Source: Colwellia sp. RSH04 (GTDB lineage Bacteria > Pseudomonadota > Gammaproteobacteria > Enterobacterales > Alteromonadaceae). Taken from it: DNA of 64,000 nt. A model generated the notes under the pieces. The model saw only the letters and a list, made by a program, of their open reading frames with translations. It was not told where the DNA came from and did not search any database. Location: assembly GCF_003545765.1 (NCBI RefSeq), contig NZ_QXIO01000003.1, positions 248,001 through 312,000 on the forward strand, written 5' to 3'. Numbering within the stretch: position 1 is the first letter of the stretch; every line of letters starts with the position of its first letter. Position numbers and translations under genes: made by a program. This document shows positions 49,228 through 59,571 of the stretch, piece after piece.

Positions 49228-50351
49228 TGAGTAGAGCCTTCAACATAGCAATTACCCTATTACTAACGATAAGCATAGTTTCTTGCTCTAAAGTCGAGAA
49301 AAGTCAGCCCTATCAATGGGATATAATTGATGGTTTTCCAAAGCCACAGCTACCTTCAGACAACCCAATGTCAGAAGCAAAAGTATTGCTAGGTCGTACT
49401 ATATTTTATGATAAAGCGCTTTCAGCTAATCAGCAGCAATCATGCGCCTCTTGTCATTTACAACAAAACGCTTTTGCCGAGTCTTTACCAACCTCAGTCG
49501 GTTCAACTGGGGAGCAGCATAGACGCAACTCACCGGCACTCGTTAATATTGCCTATAATAAAACACTCACTTGGGCTCACGATGGCCTAACCTCAATTGA
49601 GCAGCAAATAATACTACCCATGTTTGGTGAAGATCCTATTGAGCTGGGTATAACTCACCATGAAGCTGAGGTGCTACAACGTTTTCAAACAGATCACTAT
49701 GTCACCTTGTTCACCCAAGCATTTGCAATAAAATCACCACAAGAGATAAGCTTTGATCAAATCAATAAAGCACTTGCAAGTTTTGTCCGTAGCTTGATCT
49801 CACTCAATTCACCTTTTGATCGCTATGCCTACGCAAATGATGACAACGCTCTTTCTGCTTCCGCTTTACGCGGTATGAATTTATTTTTTTCAGAAAAACT
49901 TGAATGCCATCACTGTCATGGTGGTTTTAATTTTACCCAATCAACTAGCCATGAAAAGCAGCTACTAGATAGACGACCTTTTCATAACACTGGTTTATAT
50001 AATGTTAATGGGAGTTATCCTGAAAAAGATATTGGTTTAGCTGAAATTAGTACTTTAGCCCGAGATAATGGTCGCTTTAGAGCGCCAACTTTAAGAAATA
50101 TCGAAGTGTCAGCCCCCTATATGCATGATGGCAGTATTGCTACTTTAGAGGAAGTGTTAGATTTTTACGCGCAAGGTGGCAGAGATATTTCTTCAGGAAA
50201 GCTGCTTGGCGATGGTAGAAAAAACCCATTAAAAAGCCCTTTTGTTAAGGGCTTTGATATGACTGAACAAGACAAGCAAGATTTATTAGCTTTCTTAATA
50301 TCGCTAACAGATGAAAAGTTCCTGAATAACCCAAAGCATGCTAAACCTTAA
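49227..50351 (+). CDS. MbnH-like di-haem c-type enzyme
   Basis: This 374-residue protein of the MauG/cytochrome c peroxidase group has a lipobox (SIVSC, C20), haem sites C73ASCH77 and C227HHCH231, and conserved GRTIFYDKALSANQQQSCASCH, NSPALVNIAYN and APTLRNIEVSAPYMHDGS. It should be envelope-bound and use high-valent haem chemistry to modify the upstream MbnP-like protein. The start overlaps the mbnP-like stop. The specific activity is inferred from the pairing, as the group also contains peroxidases. Confidence 0.85.
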   Translation: MSRAFNIAITLLLTISIVSCSKVEKSQPYQWDIIDGFPKPQLPSDNPMSEAKVLLGRTIFYDKALSANQQQSCASCHLQQNAFAESLPTSVGSTGEQHRRNSPALVNIAYNKTLTWAHDGLTSIEQQIILPMFGEDPIELGITHHEAEVLQRFQTDHYVTLFTQAFAIKSPQEISFDQINKALASFVRSLISLNSPFDRYAYANDDNALSASALRGMNLFFSEKLECHHCHGGFNFTQSTSHEKQLLDRRPFHNTGLYNVNGSYPEKDIGLAEISTLARDNGRFRAPTLRNIEVSAPYMHDGSIATLEEVLDFYAQGGRDISSGKLLGDGRKNPLKSPFVKGFDMTEQDKQDLLAFLISLTDEKFLNNPKHAKP

Positions 50352-50358
50352 TTAATAA

Positions 50359-50976
50359 TTAAAAGGCTACGCTAATCCCTGCGGCTAATTCTTGTTGAAC
50401 CCATAAATCACTCGATATTGATATTAAACAGTTAGCTTCATTACAAAAGATGCTGCTGTCTGAGTTAAAAAAAGTACCATAGAGTCGTCCAGACAAATGT
50501 AAACTAATATTTTCAGAGACAGGTACCTTACCAATAAGACCTAAATTCATAGAGAATCGCGTTTCATTGTCTAACTTATTATCTTGAGGCGACATATGAG
50601 TAAAGCCGATTCCTCCAGCAACATGCCACGTAGCAAAGCTTGATTTTGATACGGTGACATTGCCACCAACATGGGCATAAGTGATGGCAAGTTCATCTTT
50701 AGTCGGAATAAAATCACTGTGCTCAGAAAAATTTGTCGAATAATGACTAATTAACAGCTCTCCTTGCCTATTAAGATCATACTTCCAAGAAGTTAACAAA
50801 CCAAAACTCGTTGTTTCTTCTAACTTCAAACGAGTGGTTGAATCTTCTTCACCATAATCAAAATCGCCACCAAAGCGATATCCTGCAAATGGAGTAAGCT
50901 CGAAGTTTTTTGTTTCTTCAGCCACAGTAGGCAAAGCCATTAAGGCCGACAGGCAAACGATGCTTAACTTACGCAT
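50359..50976 (-). CDS. Small outer-membrane beta-barrel protein
   Basis: This 205-residue protein has a signal peptide (MRKLSIVCLSALMALPTVA) and a pattern of alternating beta strands ending in SVAF, as in outer-membrane barrels (FELTPFAGYRFGGDF, LTSWKYDLNRQGELLISHYSTNF). One cysteine pair lies near IFCNEANCLIS. It is convergent with the MbnH-like gene with only 7 nt between them, so it may be functionally linked; it is not homologous to a known partner that I can name. Confidence 0.7.
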   Translation of the reverse strand: MRKLSIVCLSALMALPTVAEETKNFELTPFAGYRFGGDFDYGEEDSTTRLKLEETTSFGLLTSWKYDLNRQGELLISHYSTNFSEHSDFIPTKDELAITYAHVGGNVTVSKSSFATWHVAGGIGFTHMSPQDNKLDNETRFSMNLGLIGKVPVSENISLHLSGRLYGTFFNSDSSIFCNEANCLISISSDLWVQQELAAGISVAF

Positions 50977-51069
50977 GTAGATCCCTTTATTATTAATTTT
51001 ATACTAACTAAATATTATCCTGTTTAACAAGTAAGTAGAACAGTTGATTAATATTTTTCTTTTATAATA

Positions 51070-51108
51070 AAAAAGAGCAAGTTAACTAACGCTAAATTGC
51101 TCTTTTGT
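51070..51108 (-). terminator. Terminator after rpoD
   Basis: On the minus strand AAAAGAGCAA and TTGCTCTTTT form a 10-bp stem with an 18-nt loop and a following T-run, 31 nt past the rpoD stop. Confidence 0.85.
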
Positions 51109-51138
51109 GATGTTTTCTTTTACTGTCTAACAGTAAGC

Positions 51139-52989
51139 TTACTCACCGTCTAAGAAACTCTTTAATTGCTCAGAACGTGATGGGTGACGTAATTTACGTA
51201 ATGCTTTTGCTTCAATTTGACGAATACGCTCACGGGTAACATCAAACTGTTTACCAACCTCTTCTAACGTATGGTCAGTATTCATATCAATACCAAAACG
51301 CATTCTTAGTACTTTGGCTTCACGAGCTGTTAAACCTGCTAATACTTCATGAGTCGCACCTTTAAGGTTCTCAGACGTTGCAGAGTCAACAGGAAGTTCA
51401 CCACTGCCATCTTCAATGAAGTCACCTAAGTGTGAATCTTCATCATCACCAATTGGTGTTTCCATTGAAATAGGCTCTTTCGCTATCTTTAACACCTTAC
51501 GAATTTTATCTTCAGGCATTATCATGCGCTCAGCTAATTCTTCAGGTGTTGGCTCACGTCCCATCTCTTGTAGCATTTGACGAGAAACACGGTTCAATTT
51601 ATTGATCGTTTCTATCATATGTACCGGAATACGAATTGTACGTGCTTGGTCAGCTATTGAACGAGTGATTGCTTGACGTATCCACCATGTCGCATAAGTT
51701 GAGAACTTATAACCACGACGATATTCGAACTTATCTACCGCTTTCATTAAGCCAATGTTACCTTCTTGAATAAGATCCAAGAACTGTAAACCACGGTTAG
51801 TATATTTTTTAGCAATTGAAATAACTAAACGTAAGTTAGCTTCAACCATTTCTTTTTTAGCACGGCGAGCTTTCGCTTCACCAATTGACATTCTACGGTT
51901 TATATCTTTAATACCATGAATGTTTAAGAAGGTTTCTTCTTCAACTTGGTTTAGCTTGTAAATACAACGCTCTACATCAAGTTCAATATCACTTAAACGG
52001 GCTGAGTAAGGGTGACCTGCTGCTTTTTCAGCTTCAAACCACTCTTTAGATGTTTCGTTACCTGGGAAAATTTTAATGAAAGTTGTTTTAGGCATGCCTG
52101 CACCAACAACACAGTGCTTCATGATTAAACGTTCTTGAACACGTAAACGATCCATCATACTGCGCATATTCTTCACTAACTTATCAAATAACTTAGGAAT
52201 TAAACGGAATTCTTTAAAGACTTCAGCAACAGCATCAATCGCAGCAATAGAGTCTTTATGGCCTCGACCATTTTTTTCTATTACTTTATTTGCATGCTCG
52301 TGAGCATCCCTTAAGGCATTAAATTTCTCACGTGCTAATTCAGGATCAGGACCAGTGTCCTCTTCCTCTTCGTCATCATCACTGTCTGTATCAGAGTTTT
52401 CTTGATCTTCATCAGCAAGATCTTCTTTTGACAGCTCAGAACCAACATGCGTTGCCGCTGCTGCTACATCATCATCTTCGGCATCAGGGTCTAAAAAGCC
52501 AGAAATAATATCTGTTAAACGTATTTCTTCTGCTTCAAAGTTATCCCACATTTCAAGTAAGTAATTAATTGCAGGTGGATATTCAGAAACACTGCGCTGA
52601 ACTTCTTTAATGCCTTCTTCAATACGCTTGGCAATAACTATTTCACCTTTACGGGTTAATAGTTCTACAGTACCCATTTCACGCATATACATACGTACTG
52701 GGTCAGTTGTTCTACCAATTTCACTTTCTACTGTAGCAAGCGCCTGAGCTGCAGCTTCTGCCGCATCTTCATCAGTATTCGCTTCGCTCATCATTAAGGT
52801 GTCAGTATCTGGTGCGTTTTCAAATACTTGAATACCCATGTCGTTGATCATTCTTACAATGTCTTCAACTTGGTCTGAGTCGATAATGTCTTGTGGAAGA
52901 TGGTCGTTAACTTGCGCAAACGTTAAATAACCTTGTTCTTTACCTTTGGTTATTAAGTCTTTAAGTCTAGATTGAGGGGCTTGATCCAT
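51139..52989 (-). CDS. rpoD: RNA polymerase sigma factor RpoD (sigma-70)
   Basis: The primary sigma factor has 616 residues. It has region 1.1 at the N-terminus ([26 protein letters not shown]), the acidic non-conserved spacer (about 165-215, [15 protein letters not shown]), region 2 with [55 protein letters not shown], and region 4 with the [34 protein letters not shown]. It is the last gene of the macromolecular synthesis operon. Confidence 0.98.
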   Translation of the reverse strand: MDQAPQSRLKDLITKGKEQGYLTFAQVNDHLPQDIIDSDQVEDIVRMINDMGIQVFENAPDTDTLMMSEANTDEDAAEAAAQALATVESEIGRTTDPVRMYMREMGTVELLTRKGEIVIAKRIEEGIKEVQRSVSEYPPAINYLLEMWDNFEAEEIRLTDIISGFLDPDAEDDDVAAAATHVGSELSKEDLADEDQENSDTDSDDDEEEEDTGPDPELAREKFNALRDAHEHANKVIEKNGRGHKDSIAAIDAVAEVFKEFRLIPKLFDKLVKNMRSMMDRLRVQERLIMKHCVVGAGMPKTTFIKIFPGNETSKEWFEAEKAAGHPYSARLSDIELDVERCIYKLNQVEEETFLNIHGIKDINRRMSIGEAKARRAKKEMVEANLRLVISIAKKYTNRGLQFLDLIQEGNIGLMKAVDKFEYRRGYKFSTYATWWIRQAITRSIADQARTIRIPVHMIETINKLNRVSRQMLQEMGREPTPEELAERMIMPEDKIRKVLKIAKEPISMETPIGDDEDSHLGDFIEDGSGELPVDSATSENLKGATHEVLAGLTAREAKVLRMRFGIDMNTDHTLEEVGKQFDVTRERIRQIEAKALRKLRHPSRSEQLKSFLDGE

Positions 52990-53187
52990 TGACGAGTGTC
53001 CACCTGTATATTAAAAATAGGATAGCAAAGTATGCGCATTTAAACGCTAGCGTGCACAATAAAGCCGCAAATTATAGCGAATTTTTTGTACTATTTCTAG
53101 TAATTATATTGCCTTTACATACTTTCTAATTCAAATTGTCACAGCAATAACTGCTAGTAAGTATAGCAGTTAGCAATACAAATATTG

Positions 53188-54945
53188 TTAAGCATTTAAT
53201 ATTGCTTGAAGCTCTTGTTTTTCTTCGTTTGTCATTTGTCCAGCACGTGCTTTTTGTAATAAAAATTCTGCACGCTGTTCAACAAAATCATTAAGAAGTT
53301 TTTCGATGCTGTCTAAAAAAACTTCTTCTACCGCTTCAGATTCAACATGGTGTTGCCAGCACATTAATTTTGCTAGCTGTTTACCCTGCGATGTATCTCT
53401 ATATCCTTCAAGTATTTGAGCTGTTTTTATGTCAGGTCTTTGCTGACAAACCTGTAACAATTCAATTAATAGAGGAATACCTGGCATATCGAGTGGTTGT
53501 AATACTGAAATATCAGGTAGTGCTGTGACGATATGGGGATTCTCTAACAATAATGCAATAGCTAATCTAACGGGAGTTACTTTAGATGAGGCTTTTTGTT
53601 TCTTAACTTCTTGATTAGGTTTTATATTTTTATTTAATTTCGCTAAAAACTGTTCACTACCTGTACCAAACTTATTAGCAATATCATTTAATATGGCATC
53701 TTTTAACACACTGGCTGGTAGCTTAGCTAAGTAAGGTTGAAAAGATTCAACCAACGCCGCACGACCTTCTAAAGAGTTCATGTCGACCTGATTCATTAAA
53801 TGATCAAAGAGAAACTTTGACAAAGGCATGGCTGAGTCGAGAATCGCTTCAAACGCCTGCTGACCTTGCTTACGTATTAATGAATCAGGGTCTTCACCAT
53901 CAGGAACAAAAACAAACTTTAATGAAAAACCATCCCTAATCAATGGCAATGCATTTTCCATGGCTCGCCATGCTGCATCGCGCCCTGCTCTATCACCATC
54001 ATAGCAACAAATAACTTCAGTTACCGTTCGAAATAACGTTTGTAATTGTTCGGGGGTAGTTGAGGTGCCCAATGACGCAACAGCATAATCAACACCATGT
54101 TGTGCCAAGGCCACAACATCCATATAGCCTTCAACAACAACCAAACGTTTCAGCTGCTTATTTGCTTGCTTAGCTTCGTAAAGACCATAAAGTTCTTGTC
54201 CTTTATGATAAATACGCGTTTCTGGAGAGTTCAAATACTTTGGTTTTTCATCACCCAGCACTCGGCCACCAAAGCCAATAACACGACCGCGTTTATCACG
54301 AATAGGGAACATAATACGGCCACGAAAACGATCATACGGTCGATTTTTATCGCCTTCAATTGCCATGCCTAAATCGACTAACTGCTTGCTTACTTGAGGG
54401 TTTTGAGCAAAAACCTTCATCATGCCGTCCCAAGCATCACTGATATAACCCATAGCAAAACGTTTAACGACTTCGCCACTTAAACCTCGGCCTTTTAAAT
54501 AGTTGATGGCAACATCTTTGTCTTGTGCTTGTTTCAGTTGTTGTTGGTAAAAGCGACTCACTTGCGTTAATAGCTCATAGTCATCTTGTTTTTGTTGATA
54601 AACTTGCTGCTGCCTTCGTTGTTCAACAGGGCTGGCATGATTCTCTTCTCTTACGACTTCCATACCACAATGCGAAGCGAGTTCTTCAATGGCATCAACA
54701 AAGTCTAGTCGATCAAACTCCATTAAAAATGAAATAGCATTACCGTGTTCACCACAACCAAAACAGTGATAAAACTGCTTATCTTGACTCACGGTGAATG
54801 AAGGAGATTTTTCGCTATGAAAGGGACAACAGGCTTGGTAGTTTTTACCCGCTTTTTTCAGCGGTACACGACTGTCTACTAGCTCGACAATATCAGCTCT
54901 TGAGAGCAAATCATCAATAAATTGTCGAGAAATACGTCCAGCCAT
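53188..54945 (-). CDS. dnaG: DNA primase DnaG
   Basis: The replicative primase has 585 residues. It has the N-terminal zinc-binding domain (CCPFHSEKSPSFTVSQDKQFYHCFGCGEHG, residues 38-67), the RNA polymerase domain, the TOPRIM fold (VVVEGYMDVVALAQHGVDYAVASLG and CCYDGDRAGRDAAWRAM) and a C-terminal helicase-binding domain. It lies between the YqeY gene and rpoD. Confidence 0.98.
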   Translation of the reverse strand: MAGRISRQFIDDLLSRADIVELVDSRVPLKKAGKNYQACCPFHSEKSPSFTVSQDKQFYHCFGCGEHGNAISFLMEFDRLDFVDAIEELASHCGMEVVREENHASPVEQRRQQQVYQQKQDDYELLTQVSRFYQQQLKQAQDKDVAINYLKGRGLSGEVVKRFAMGYISDAWDGMMKVFAQNPQVSKQLVDLGMAIEGDKNRPYDRFRGRIMFPIRDKRGRVIGFGGRVLGDEKPKYLNSPETRIYHKGQELYGLYEAKQANKQLKRLVVVEGYMDVVALAQHGVDYAVASLGTSTTPEQLQTLFRTVTEVICCYDGDRAGRDAAWRAMENALPLIRDGFSLKFVFVPDGEDPDSLIRKQGQQAFEAILDSAMPLSKFLFDHLMNQVDMNSLEGRAALVESFQPYLAKLPASVLKDAILNDIANKFGTGSEQFLAKLNKNIKPNQEVKKQKASSKVTPVRLAIALLLENPHIVTALPDISVLQPLDMPGIPLLIELLQVCQQRPDIKTAQILEGYRDTSQGKQLAKLMCWQHHVESEAVEEVFLDSIEKLLNDFVEQRAEFLLQKARAGQMTNEEKQELQAILNA

Positions 54946-55001
54946 TAAGGTAAAAACTCAAGAGAATGAAGAGACAATATTCTACACAAATTACAGGCAA
55001 T

Positions 55002-55035
55002 AAAAAACCGTAATCACAATATGATTACGGTTTTT
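55002..55035 (-). terminator. Terminator between the YqeY gene and dnaG
   Basis: ACCGTAATC and GATTACGGT form a 9-bp stem, flanked by A and T runs, 17 nt beyond the YqeY stop. It may attenuate read-through into dnaG, as the E. coli rpsU-dnaG terminator does. On its far side it shares 13 bases with the norB terminator. Confidence 0.88.
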
Positions 55036-55051
55036 ATAACGTTATTAAAAG

Positions 55052-55498
55052 CTATGCGTTTAAGGCTGCCCTAACTTGACCGCTAACTGCGCCCATGTCT
55101 GCTTTACCTTGCATTTTCGGCTTTAATATTGCCATGACTTTACTCATATCTGCCATTGATGCAGCTTCTGAATCAGCGATAGCTTGTTTTATTAAGAGTG
55201 CAATTTCATCATTGCTAAGCGGTTGAGGTAAGAAATCTTCTAAAGCTTTCACTTCAGCAGCTTCTTTATCTGCAAGTTCATCACGACCACCGTCTTTATA
55301 CATCACAATAGATTCTTTGCGTTGTTTAACCATTTTGGTTAATACGGCAATTATATTTTCATCTGTTGCTTCAGTGTCATGATCAATTTCAGCTTGCTTA
55401 ACAGCCGACAATGCCATGCGTATAACGCCAAGACGAAGTTTGTCTTTGGCACGCATGGCATTTTTCATTTCATCTTTTAATTGAATTAAGAGACTCAT
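55052..55498 (-). CDS. GatB/YqeY domain protein
   Basis: This 148-residue protein of the YqeY family has LIQLKDEMKNAMRAKDKLRLGVIRMALSAVKQAEID at the N-terminus and MKVMAILKPKMQGKADMGAVSGQVRAAL-like sequence at the C-terminus. It is related to the tail of GatB but is not itself an amidotransferase. A YqeY gene between rpsU and dnaG is common in the rpsU-dnaG-rpoD operon of many bacteria. The function is not well defined. Confidence 0.93.
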   Translation of the reverse strand: MSLLIQLKDEMKNAMRAKDKLRLGVIRMALSAVKQAEIDHDTEATDENIIAVLTKMVKQRKESIVMYKDGGRDELADKEAAEVKALEDFLPQPLSNDEIALLIKQAIADSEAASMADMSKVMAILKPKMQGKADMGAVSGQVRAALNA

Positions 55499-55534
55499 CT
55501 ATAAGCTCTGTCTTCAAAAATTACTAAGTTAATC

Positions 55535-55750
55535 TTAGTACATGCGAACGCGACGAGCGTTCTCACGAGAAACTTTCTTAGCAGCACGTTTAACAGCAGC
55601 TGCTTTCTTACGCTTACGTTCCCAAGTTGGCTTTTCATAACATTCGCGACGACGAACTTCTGAAAGGATACCTGCTTTCTCACATGAACGTTTAAAACGA
55701 CGTAAAGCTACGTCAAATGGTTCGTTTTCTCTTACTTTAATTACTGGCAT
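55535..55750 (-). CDS. rpsU: 30S ribosomal protein S21
   Basis: S21 of 71 residues, the same length as E. coli, with [58 protein letters not shown]. It starts the operon that continues through YqeY, dnaG and rpoD. It is divergent from tsaD. Confidence 0.98.
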   Translation of the reverse strand: MPVIKVRENEPFDVALRRFKRSCEKAGILSEVRRRECYEKPTWERKRKKAAAVKRAAKKVSRENARRVRMY

Positions 55751-55979
55751 GTACTTTATTACCTTAGTATAAAATCTATATAAATCGATGAACGTCTTCG
55801 GCTTTTCTTACATTAAAAAACCTTAACTTCACCCGCTCTATTAAAAATGGGTGACGTATTCTACTGCTAACCGTGCATTGGTGTAAAGATCAATTTTACT
55901 TTTCTCTTCTTTGTACTGGTTAAAAATAGATGAACAAGGTAAAATCGCCGCGTTTAATTTTCACCCAGAGAGCAAATTT

Positions 55980-57023
55980 ATGCGCATTTTAGGCATTGAA
56001 ACATCGTGTGATGAAACCGGTATAGCTATCTATGACGACAAGTTAGGGATTATGTCGCATCGCCTCTATAGCCAAATTGCAGTTCATGCCGATTATGGTG
56101 GTGTTGTGCCAGAACTCGCTTCGCGTGATCATGTTAGAAAAACAATTCCATTAATAAAAGAAGTATTAGCTGAGGCAAACTTAACCCCTCAAGATCTCGA
56201 TGGCGTTGCTTATACTGCAGGTCCTGGCTTGATAGGCGCACTTCTGGTAGGTTGTTCTATTGGCAGAAGCTTAGCTTATGGGTGGAACCTTCCTGCAATA
56301 CCTGTGCATCATATGGAAGGACACCTGCTTGCACCGATGCTTGAAGATAATATACCTGAGTTCCCGTTTGTGGCGTTACTTGTATCTGGTGGTCACACTA
56401 TGCTTGTTCGCGTTGACGGCATTGGGGAATATAAGCTTTTAGGTGAATCCGTAGATGATGCCGCGGGTGAAGCCTTTGATAAAACAGCTAAACTACTCGG
56501 CCTTGATTATCCTGGCGGACCTGTACTTGCCAAAATGGCCGAGCAAGGTGTTGCTGGTCGATTTAAATTACCAAGACCAATGACAGATAGACCTGGCCTT
56601 GATTTTAGTTTTAGTGGCTTAAAAACTGCCGCTGGTACTTTGGTAAGAAAGGAAACAGAAAATTTAGGTGAAATTGATAAGGCTCAAACCTTTGCGGATA
56701 TTGCTAACGCTTTTCAACAAGCAGTTGTCGATACGTTGGCTATTAAGTGTAAACGCGCACTTCAACAGGAAGGCTTAAAACGACTAGTCATTGCAGGCGG
56801 GGTTAGCGCGAATACCAGTTTACGTGCAAAGCTTGCTATAACAACACAAAAACTAGGTGGAGAAGTCTTTTATCCTCGCCCAGAATTTTGTACTGATAAT
56901 GGTGCTATGATTGCTTATGCTGGCTTACAACGCTTACAAACAGGGCAATTAGAAGAGTTAACCTTTAAAGCAAACCCAAGGTGGTCCCTTGATACGTTGC
57001 CATCTATAAATCAAAAACCATAG
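55980..57023 (+). CDS. tsaD: tRNA N6-adenosine threonylcarbamoyltransferase TsaD
   Basis: This protein of 347 residues belongs to the ASKHA family. It has [19 protein letters not shown] at the start, the metal-binding [11 protein letters not shown] (near residue 110), [13 protein letters not shown] and [13 protein letters not shown]. It makes the t6A modification of ANN-decoding tRNAs with TsaB, TsaE and TsaC. I choose the ATG at 55980 because it gives the family start; the ATG at 55911 would add 23 unrelated residues. It is divergent from rpsU. Confidence 0.97.
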   Translation: MRILGIETSCDETGIAIYDDKLGIMSHRLYSQIAVHADYGGVVPELASRDHVRKTIPLIKEVLAEANLTPQDLDGVAYTAGPGLIGALLVGCSIGRSLAYGWNLPAIPVHHMEGHLLAPMLEDNIPEFPFVALLVSGGHTMLVRVDGIGEYKLLGESVDDAAGEAFDKTAKLLGLDYPGGPVLAKMAEQGVAGRFKLPRPMTDRPGLDFSFSGLKTAAGTLVRKETENLGEIDKAQTFADIANAFQQAVVDTLAIKCKRALQQEGLKRLVIAGGVSANTSLRAKLAITTQKLGGEVFYPRPEFCTDNGAMIAYAGLQRLQTGQLEELTFKANPRWSLDTLPSINQKP

Positions 57024-57039
57024 TACGAGTATTCAATCG

Positions 57040-57648
57040 CTATATTTTATGACTGATTTTACTTTCAGTTCCTTTGACTAAGCGAATAATATTAGCGCGG
57101 TGTCTTAAGATAATTAATACACTTAGCATGAGTGTTGGATAAACATATAGCGGCTTTAGCCAATAAACGTATAAAGGGGCTAGTGCCACAGTTACAATGG
57201 CCCCTAAACTGGAATATTTACTTAGCTTAACTACGCTCAACCAAGTTAGCACTAATAAACCACCAAGAGTAAAACCAATTGGTAATAGTGTACCTAATGC
57301 TGTTGCAACGGCTTTACCGCCTTTAAAGTTGAAAAAAATCGGGTACATATGCCCTAAACAGGCAGCAACACCAATAACACCAAGATAAATGGGTTCAACC
57401 TTTAAAAAATAAGCGCCCCAAACAGGTATAGTTCCTTTTAAAATATCTAAGAATAAAACCGTTAACGCGGTAAATTTGTTACTGATTCGTAATACGTTAG
57501 TCGCACCTGGGTTTTTTGAGCCCGTGGTTCTAGGATCAGGTAATCGCAAAAATCTGCATATTAAAATAGCACTAGAGATCGAGCCTATTAAATAAGCAAC
57601 GATTATCATAGCAAAGGTTACAAGCAACATTTTTGAGAAAACATCCAT
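57040..57648 (-). CDS. plsY: Glycerol-3-phosphate acyltransferase PlsY
   Basis: This membrane acyltransferase has 202 residues and about five helices. The conserved loops are [50 protein letters not shown] and [16 protein letters not shown]. It transfers acyl from acyl-phosphate to glycerol-3-phosphate. The first methionine at 57648 is upstream of a second ATG at residue 7. It is convergent with tsaD and divergent from folB. Confidence 0.95.
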   Translation of the reverse strand: MDVFSKMLLVTFAMIIVAYLIGSISSAILICRFLRLPDPRTTGSKNPGATNVLRISNKFTALTVLFLDILKGTIPVWGAYFLKVEPIYLGVIGVAACLGHMYPIFFNFKGGKAVATALGTLLPIGFTLGGLLVLTWLSVVKLSKYSSLGAIVTVALAPLYVYWLKPLYVYPTLMLSVLIILRHRANIIRLVKGTESKISHKI

Positions 57649-57779
57649 TATCTAGTTCAAAAAGTAGGTTAATTGGTATTCTATCTTGTTATGCGCTAGT
57701 TTTTCTACACCCAGAAAGGTAAACTCGCCTTTATTTTGTAACTTTTCGATGTAAGTTAGTTACCAAGGTCATAAGTGAA

Positions 57780-58136
57780 ATGGATAAGGTATTTATAAAA
57801 GGTTTGCGTATTCAGACCACCATAGGGTTTTACCCATGGGAAAAAGAAATCAAACAAACGTTAGTGATTGATTTAGCCATGGGGTGGAATACAGCGGCAG
57901 CAGCAGAAAATGATGAGCTTGCTAAAACGCTTGACTATGCGGACATTTCATTAGAAATTGAAAAGTTTGCTAATGCTAACCCCGTAGATCTTATTGAAAC
58001 ACTAGCAGAAAGGTTAGCCAGCTTCTTAATTAATCAATATCATATTCCTTGGTTGAAGCTATCAATCGGTAAACCGGGCGCGGTACATAATACTGACACG
58101 GTAGGTGTAGAAATCGAGAGAGGCCAAGCTGGCTAA
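57780..58136 (+). CDS. folB: Dihydroneopterin aldolase
   Basis: This 118-residue protein has KVFIKGLRIQTTIGFYPWEKEIKQTLVIDLAM, the LDYADISLEIEKFANANPVDLIETLAERLA core and the C-terminal KLSIGKPGAVHNTDTVGVEIER. It converts dihydroneopterin to hydroxymethyl-dihydropterin in folate synthesis. Its stop overlaps the folK start (TAATG). Confidence 0.94.
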   Translation: MDKVFIKGLRIQTTIGFYPWEKEIKQTLVIDLAMGWNTAAAAENDELAKTLDYADISLEIEKFANANPVDLIETLAERLASFLINQYHIPWLKLSIGKPGAVHNTDTVGVEIERGQAG

Positions 58137-58633
58137 TGGCACATATCTATATCTCAGTAGGTAGTAATATCAACAGAGAACATTATATCAACCTAGGATT
58201 ACAAGCTATTGCCGATGCCTTTAATATTAACTTTTCTCAGTTAATATTATCGTCGTTATTCGAAAGTGAAGCAGTAGGCTTTGCTGGTGCCCCCTTTTAT
58301 AACATGGTTGTCGGCCTACAGTGTTCACATTCAATTGAGCAAGTTACTGAAATATTACGTGATATTGAATTTTCTCACGGACGAAAAAAAGATGCACAGA
58401 AATATAGTCCGCGTACTTTGGATCTTGATATTTTACTTTATGACGATCTCATTATAGAAACACCAGCCCAAATACCACGACATGAAATTTGCACAAACGC
58501 TTTTGTTTTATGGCCATTAAGCGAAATAGCGCCAACACTTTATCACCCCATTTTAAAGCAAAGCTATCAAGAATTATGGCAGCAATATGATAAAGAAAGT
58601 CAGCAACTGAATATCGTTAACAATTGCTGGTAG
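58136..58633 (+). CDS. folK: Hydroxymethyl-dihydropterin pyrophosphokinase
   Basis: This protein has 165 residues with HIYISVGSNINREHYI, FYNMVVGLQC, the RDIEFSHGRKKDAQKYSPRTLDLDILLYDD signature and the LDIDILLY-type metal site (RTLDLDILLYDD, about residues 95-106). It catalyses the next folate step after FolB. Coupled to folB by a one-base overlap. Confidence 0.95.
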   Translation: MAHIYISVGSNINREHYINLGLQAIADAFNINFSQLILSSLFESEAVGFAGAPFYNMVVGLQCSHSIEQVTEILRDIEFSHGRKKDAQKYSPRTLDLDILLYDDLIIETPAQIPRHEICTNAFVLWPLSEIAPTLYHPILKQSYQELWQQYDKESQQLNIVNNCW

Positions 58634-58699
58634 TAAGTACCCAGACATTTTAGCTTCACCCAGAAAACATTTAGGTCAACACAAGGAATCACCACCTCA

Positions 58700-59512
58700 A
58701 TGAGCACGTTAGAGATTATTATTTTAGCCCTATTACAAGGGCTTACCGAGTTTTTACCTATTTCAAGTTCTGCACATTTAATATTGCCGTCTCAATTACT
58801 TGGCTGGCAAGACCAAGGGCAAGCATTTGATGTGGCAGTGCATGTCGGCACACTCATAGCGGTTATGTTATATTTTCGAAAAGAAGTTGGGTCTATGATT
58901 GTTGCTTGGATTGGCACTATAGGTTTTGGGCCAAGTAAACATAGTAATAGCTTCGATGGTAAGTTAGCGTGGTGGATTTTATTTGCCTCTATTCCACTAG
59001 GCTTAGTGGGGTTATTTGCGGCTAACTTTATTGAAGAACACTTGCGTTCAGCACTAGTCATTGCTGCAACTACTTTACTATTTGGCTTTTTACTGGGTTT
59101 TGCTGATATTAAAGCAAAAGAAAATGCTTCTCTTGAAAAAATTGGCTTTAAAGGGGCGATGCTTATTGGTATTGCCCAAGCTATTGCGTTAATACCTGGC
59201 ACCTCTCGTTCAGGTATTACCATGACTATAGGCCTACTACTTGGTTTAAGCCGAGATAATGCTGCTCGATTTTCATTTTTGTTGTCGATCCCTGCGATTA
59301 TAATGACAGGTGGTTATTTAGCAGTAAAATTAATGACTTCTACTGAAACTGTAAACTGGATGACGATGGGCTTAGGTAGCTTACTGGCTTTTATCAGTGC
59401 CTATGCATGTATTCACTATTTTCTGATTATTCTGGAAAAATTAGGCATGATGCCTTTTGTAATATATCGTTTAATTTTAGGTGTCGGCCTGCTTTGGTTT
59501 ATCATGGCTTAA
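58700..59512 (+). CDS. uppP: Undecaprenyl-diphosphatase UppP (BacA)
   Basis: This integral membrane protein has 270 residues with LLQGLTEFLPISSSAHLILPSQLLGW near the N-terminus and the PGTSRSGITMTIGLLLGLSRDNAARFSFLLSIPAI motif near residue 165. It recycles undecaprenyl pyrophosphate for peptidoglycan synthesis and gives bacitracin resistance when overexpressed. It follows folK, as commonly found in this order. Confidence 0.97.
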   Translation: MSTLEIIILALLQGLTEFLPISSSAHLILPSQLLGWQDQGQAFDVAVHVGTLIAVMLYFRKEVGSMIVAWIGTIGFGPSKHSNSFDGKLAWWILFASIPLGLVGLFAANFIEEHLRSALVIAATTLLFGFLLGFADIKAKENASLEKIGFKGAMLIGIAQAIALIPGTSRSGITMTIGLLLGLSRDNAARFSFLLSIPAIIMTGGYLAVKLMTSTETVNWMTMGLGSLLAFISAYACIHYFLIILEKLGMMPFVIYRLILGVGLLWFIMA

Positions 59513-59571
59513 TCTGAATATCGTTCAGCTATAATACTAACAAACATTATTATTCATCTTAATTTATCAAT

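Noticed and set aside
53005-53030. CTGTATATTAAAAATAG near the rpoD start as a LexA box
   Set aside because: It does not match CTGT-N8-ACAG; the second half-site is wrong.
55911-55979. N-terminal extension of tsaD by 23 residues
   Set aside because: The extension has no family similarity; [14 protein letters not shown] at 55980 is the standard TsaD start.
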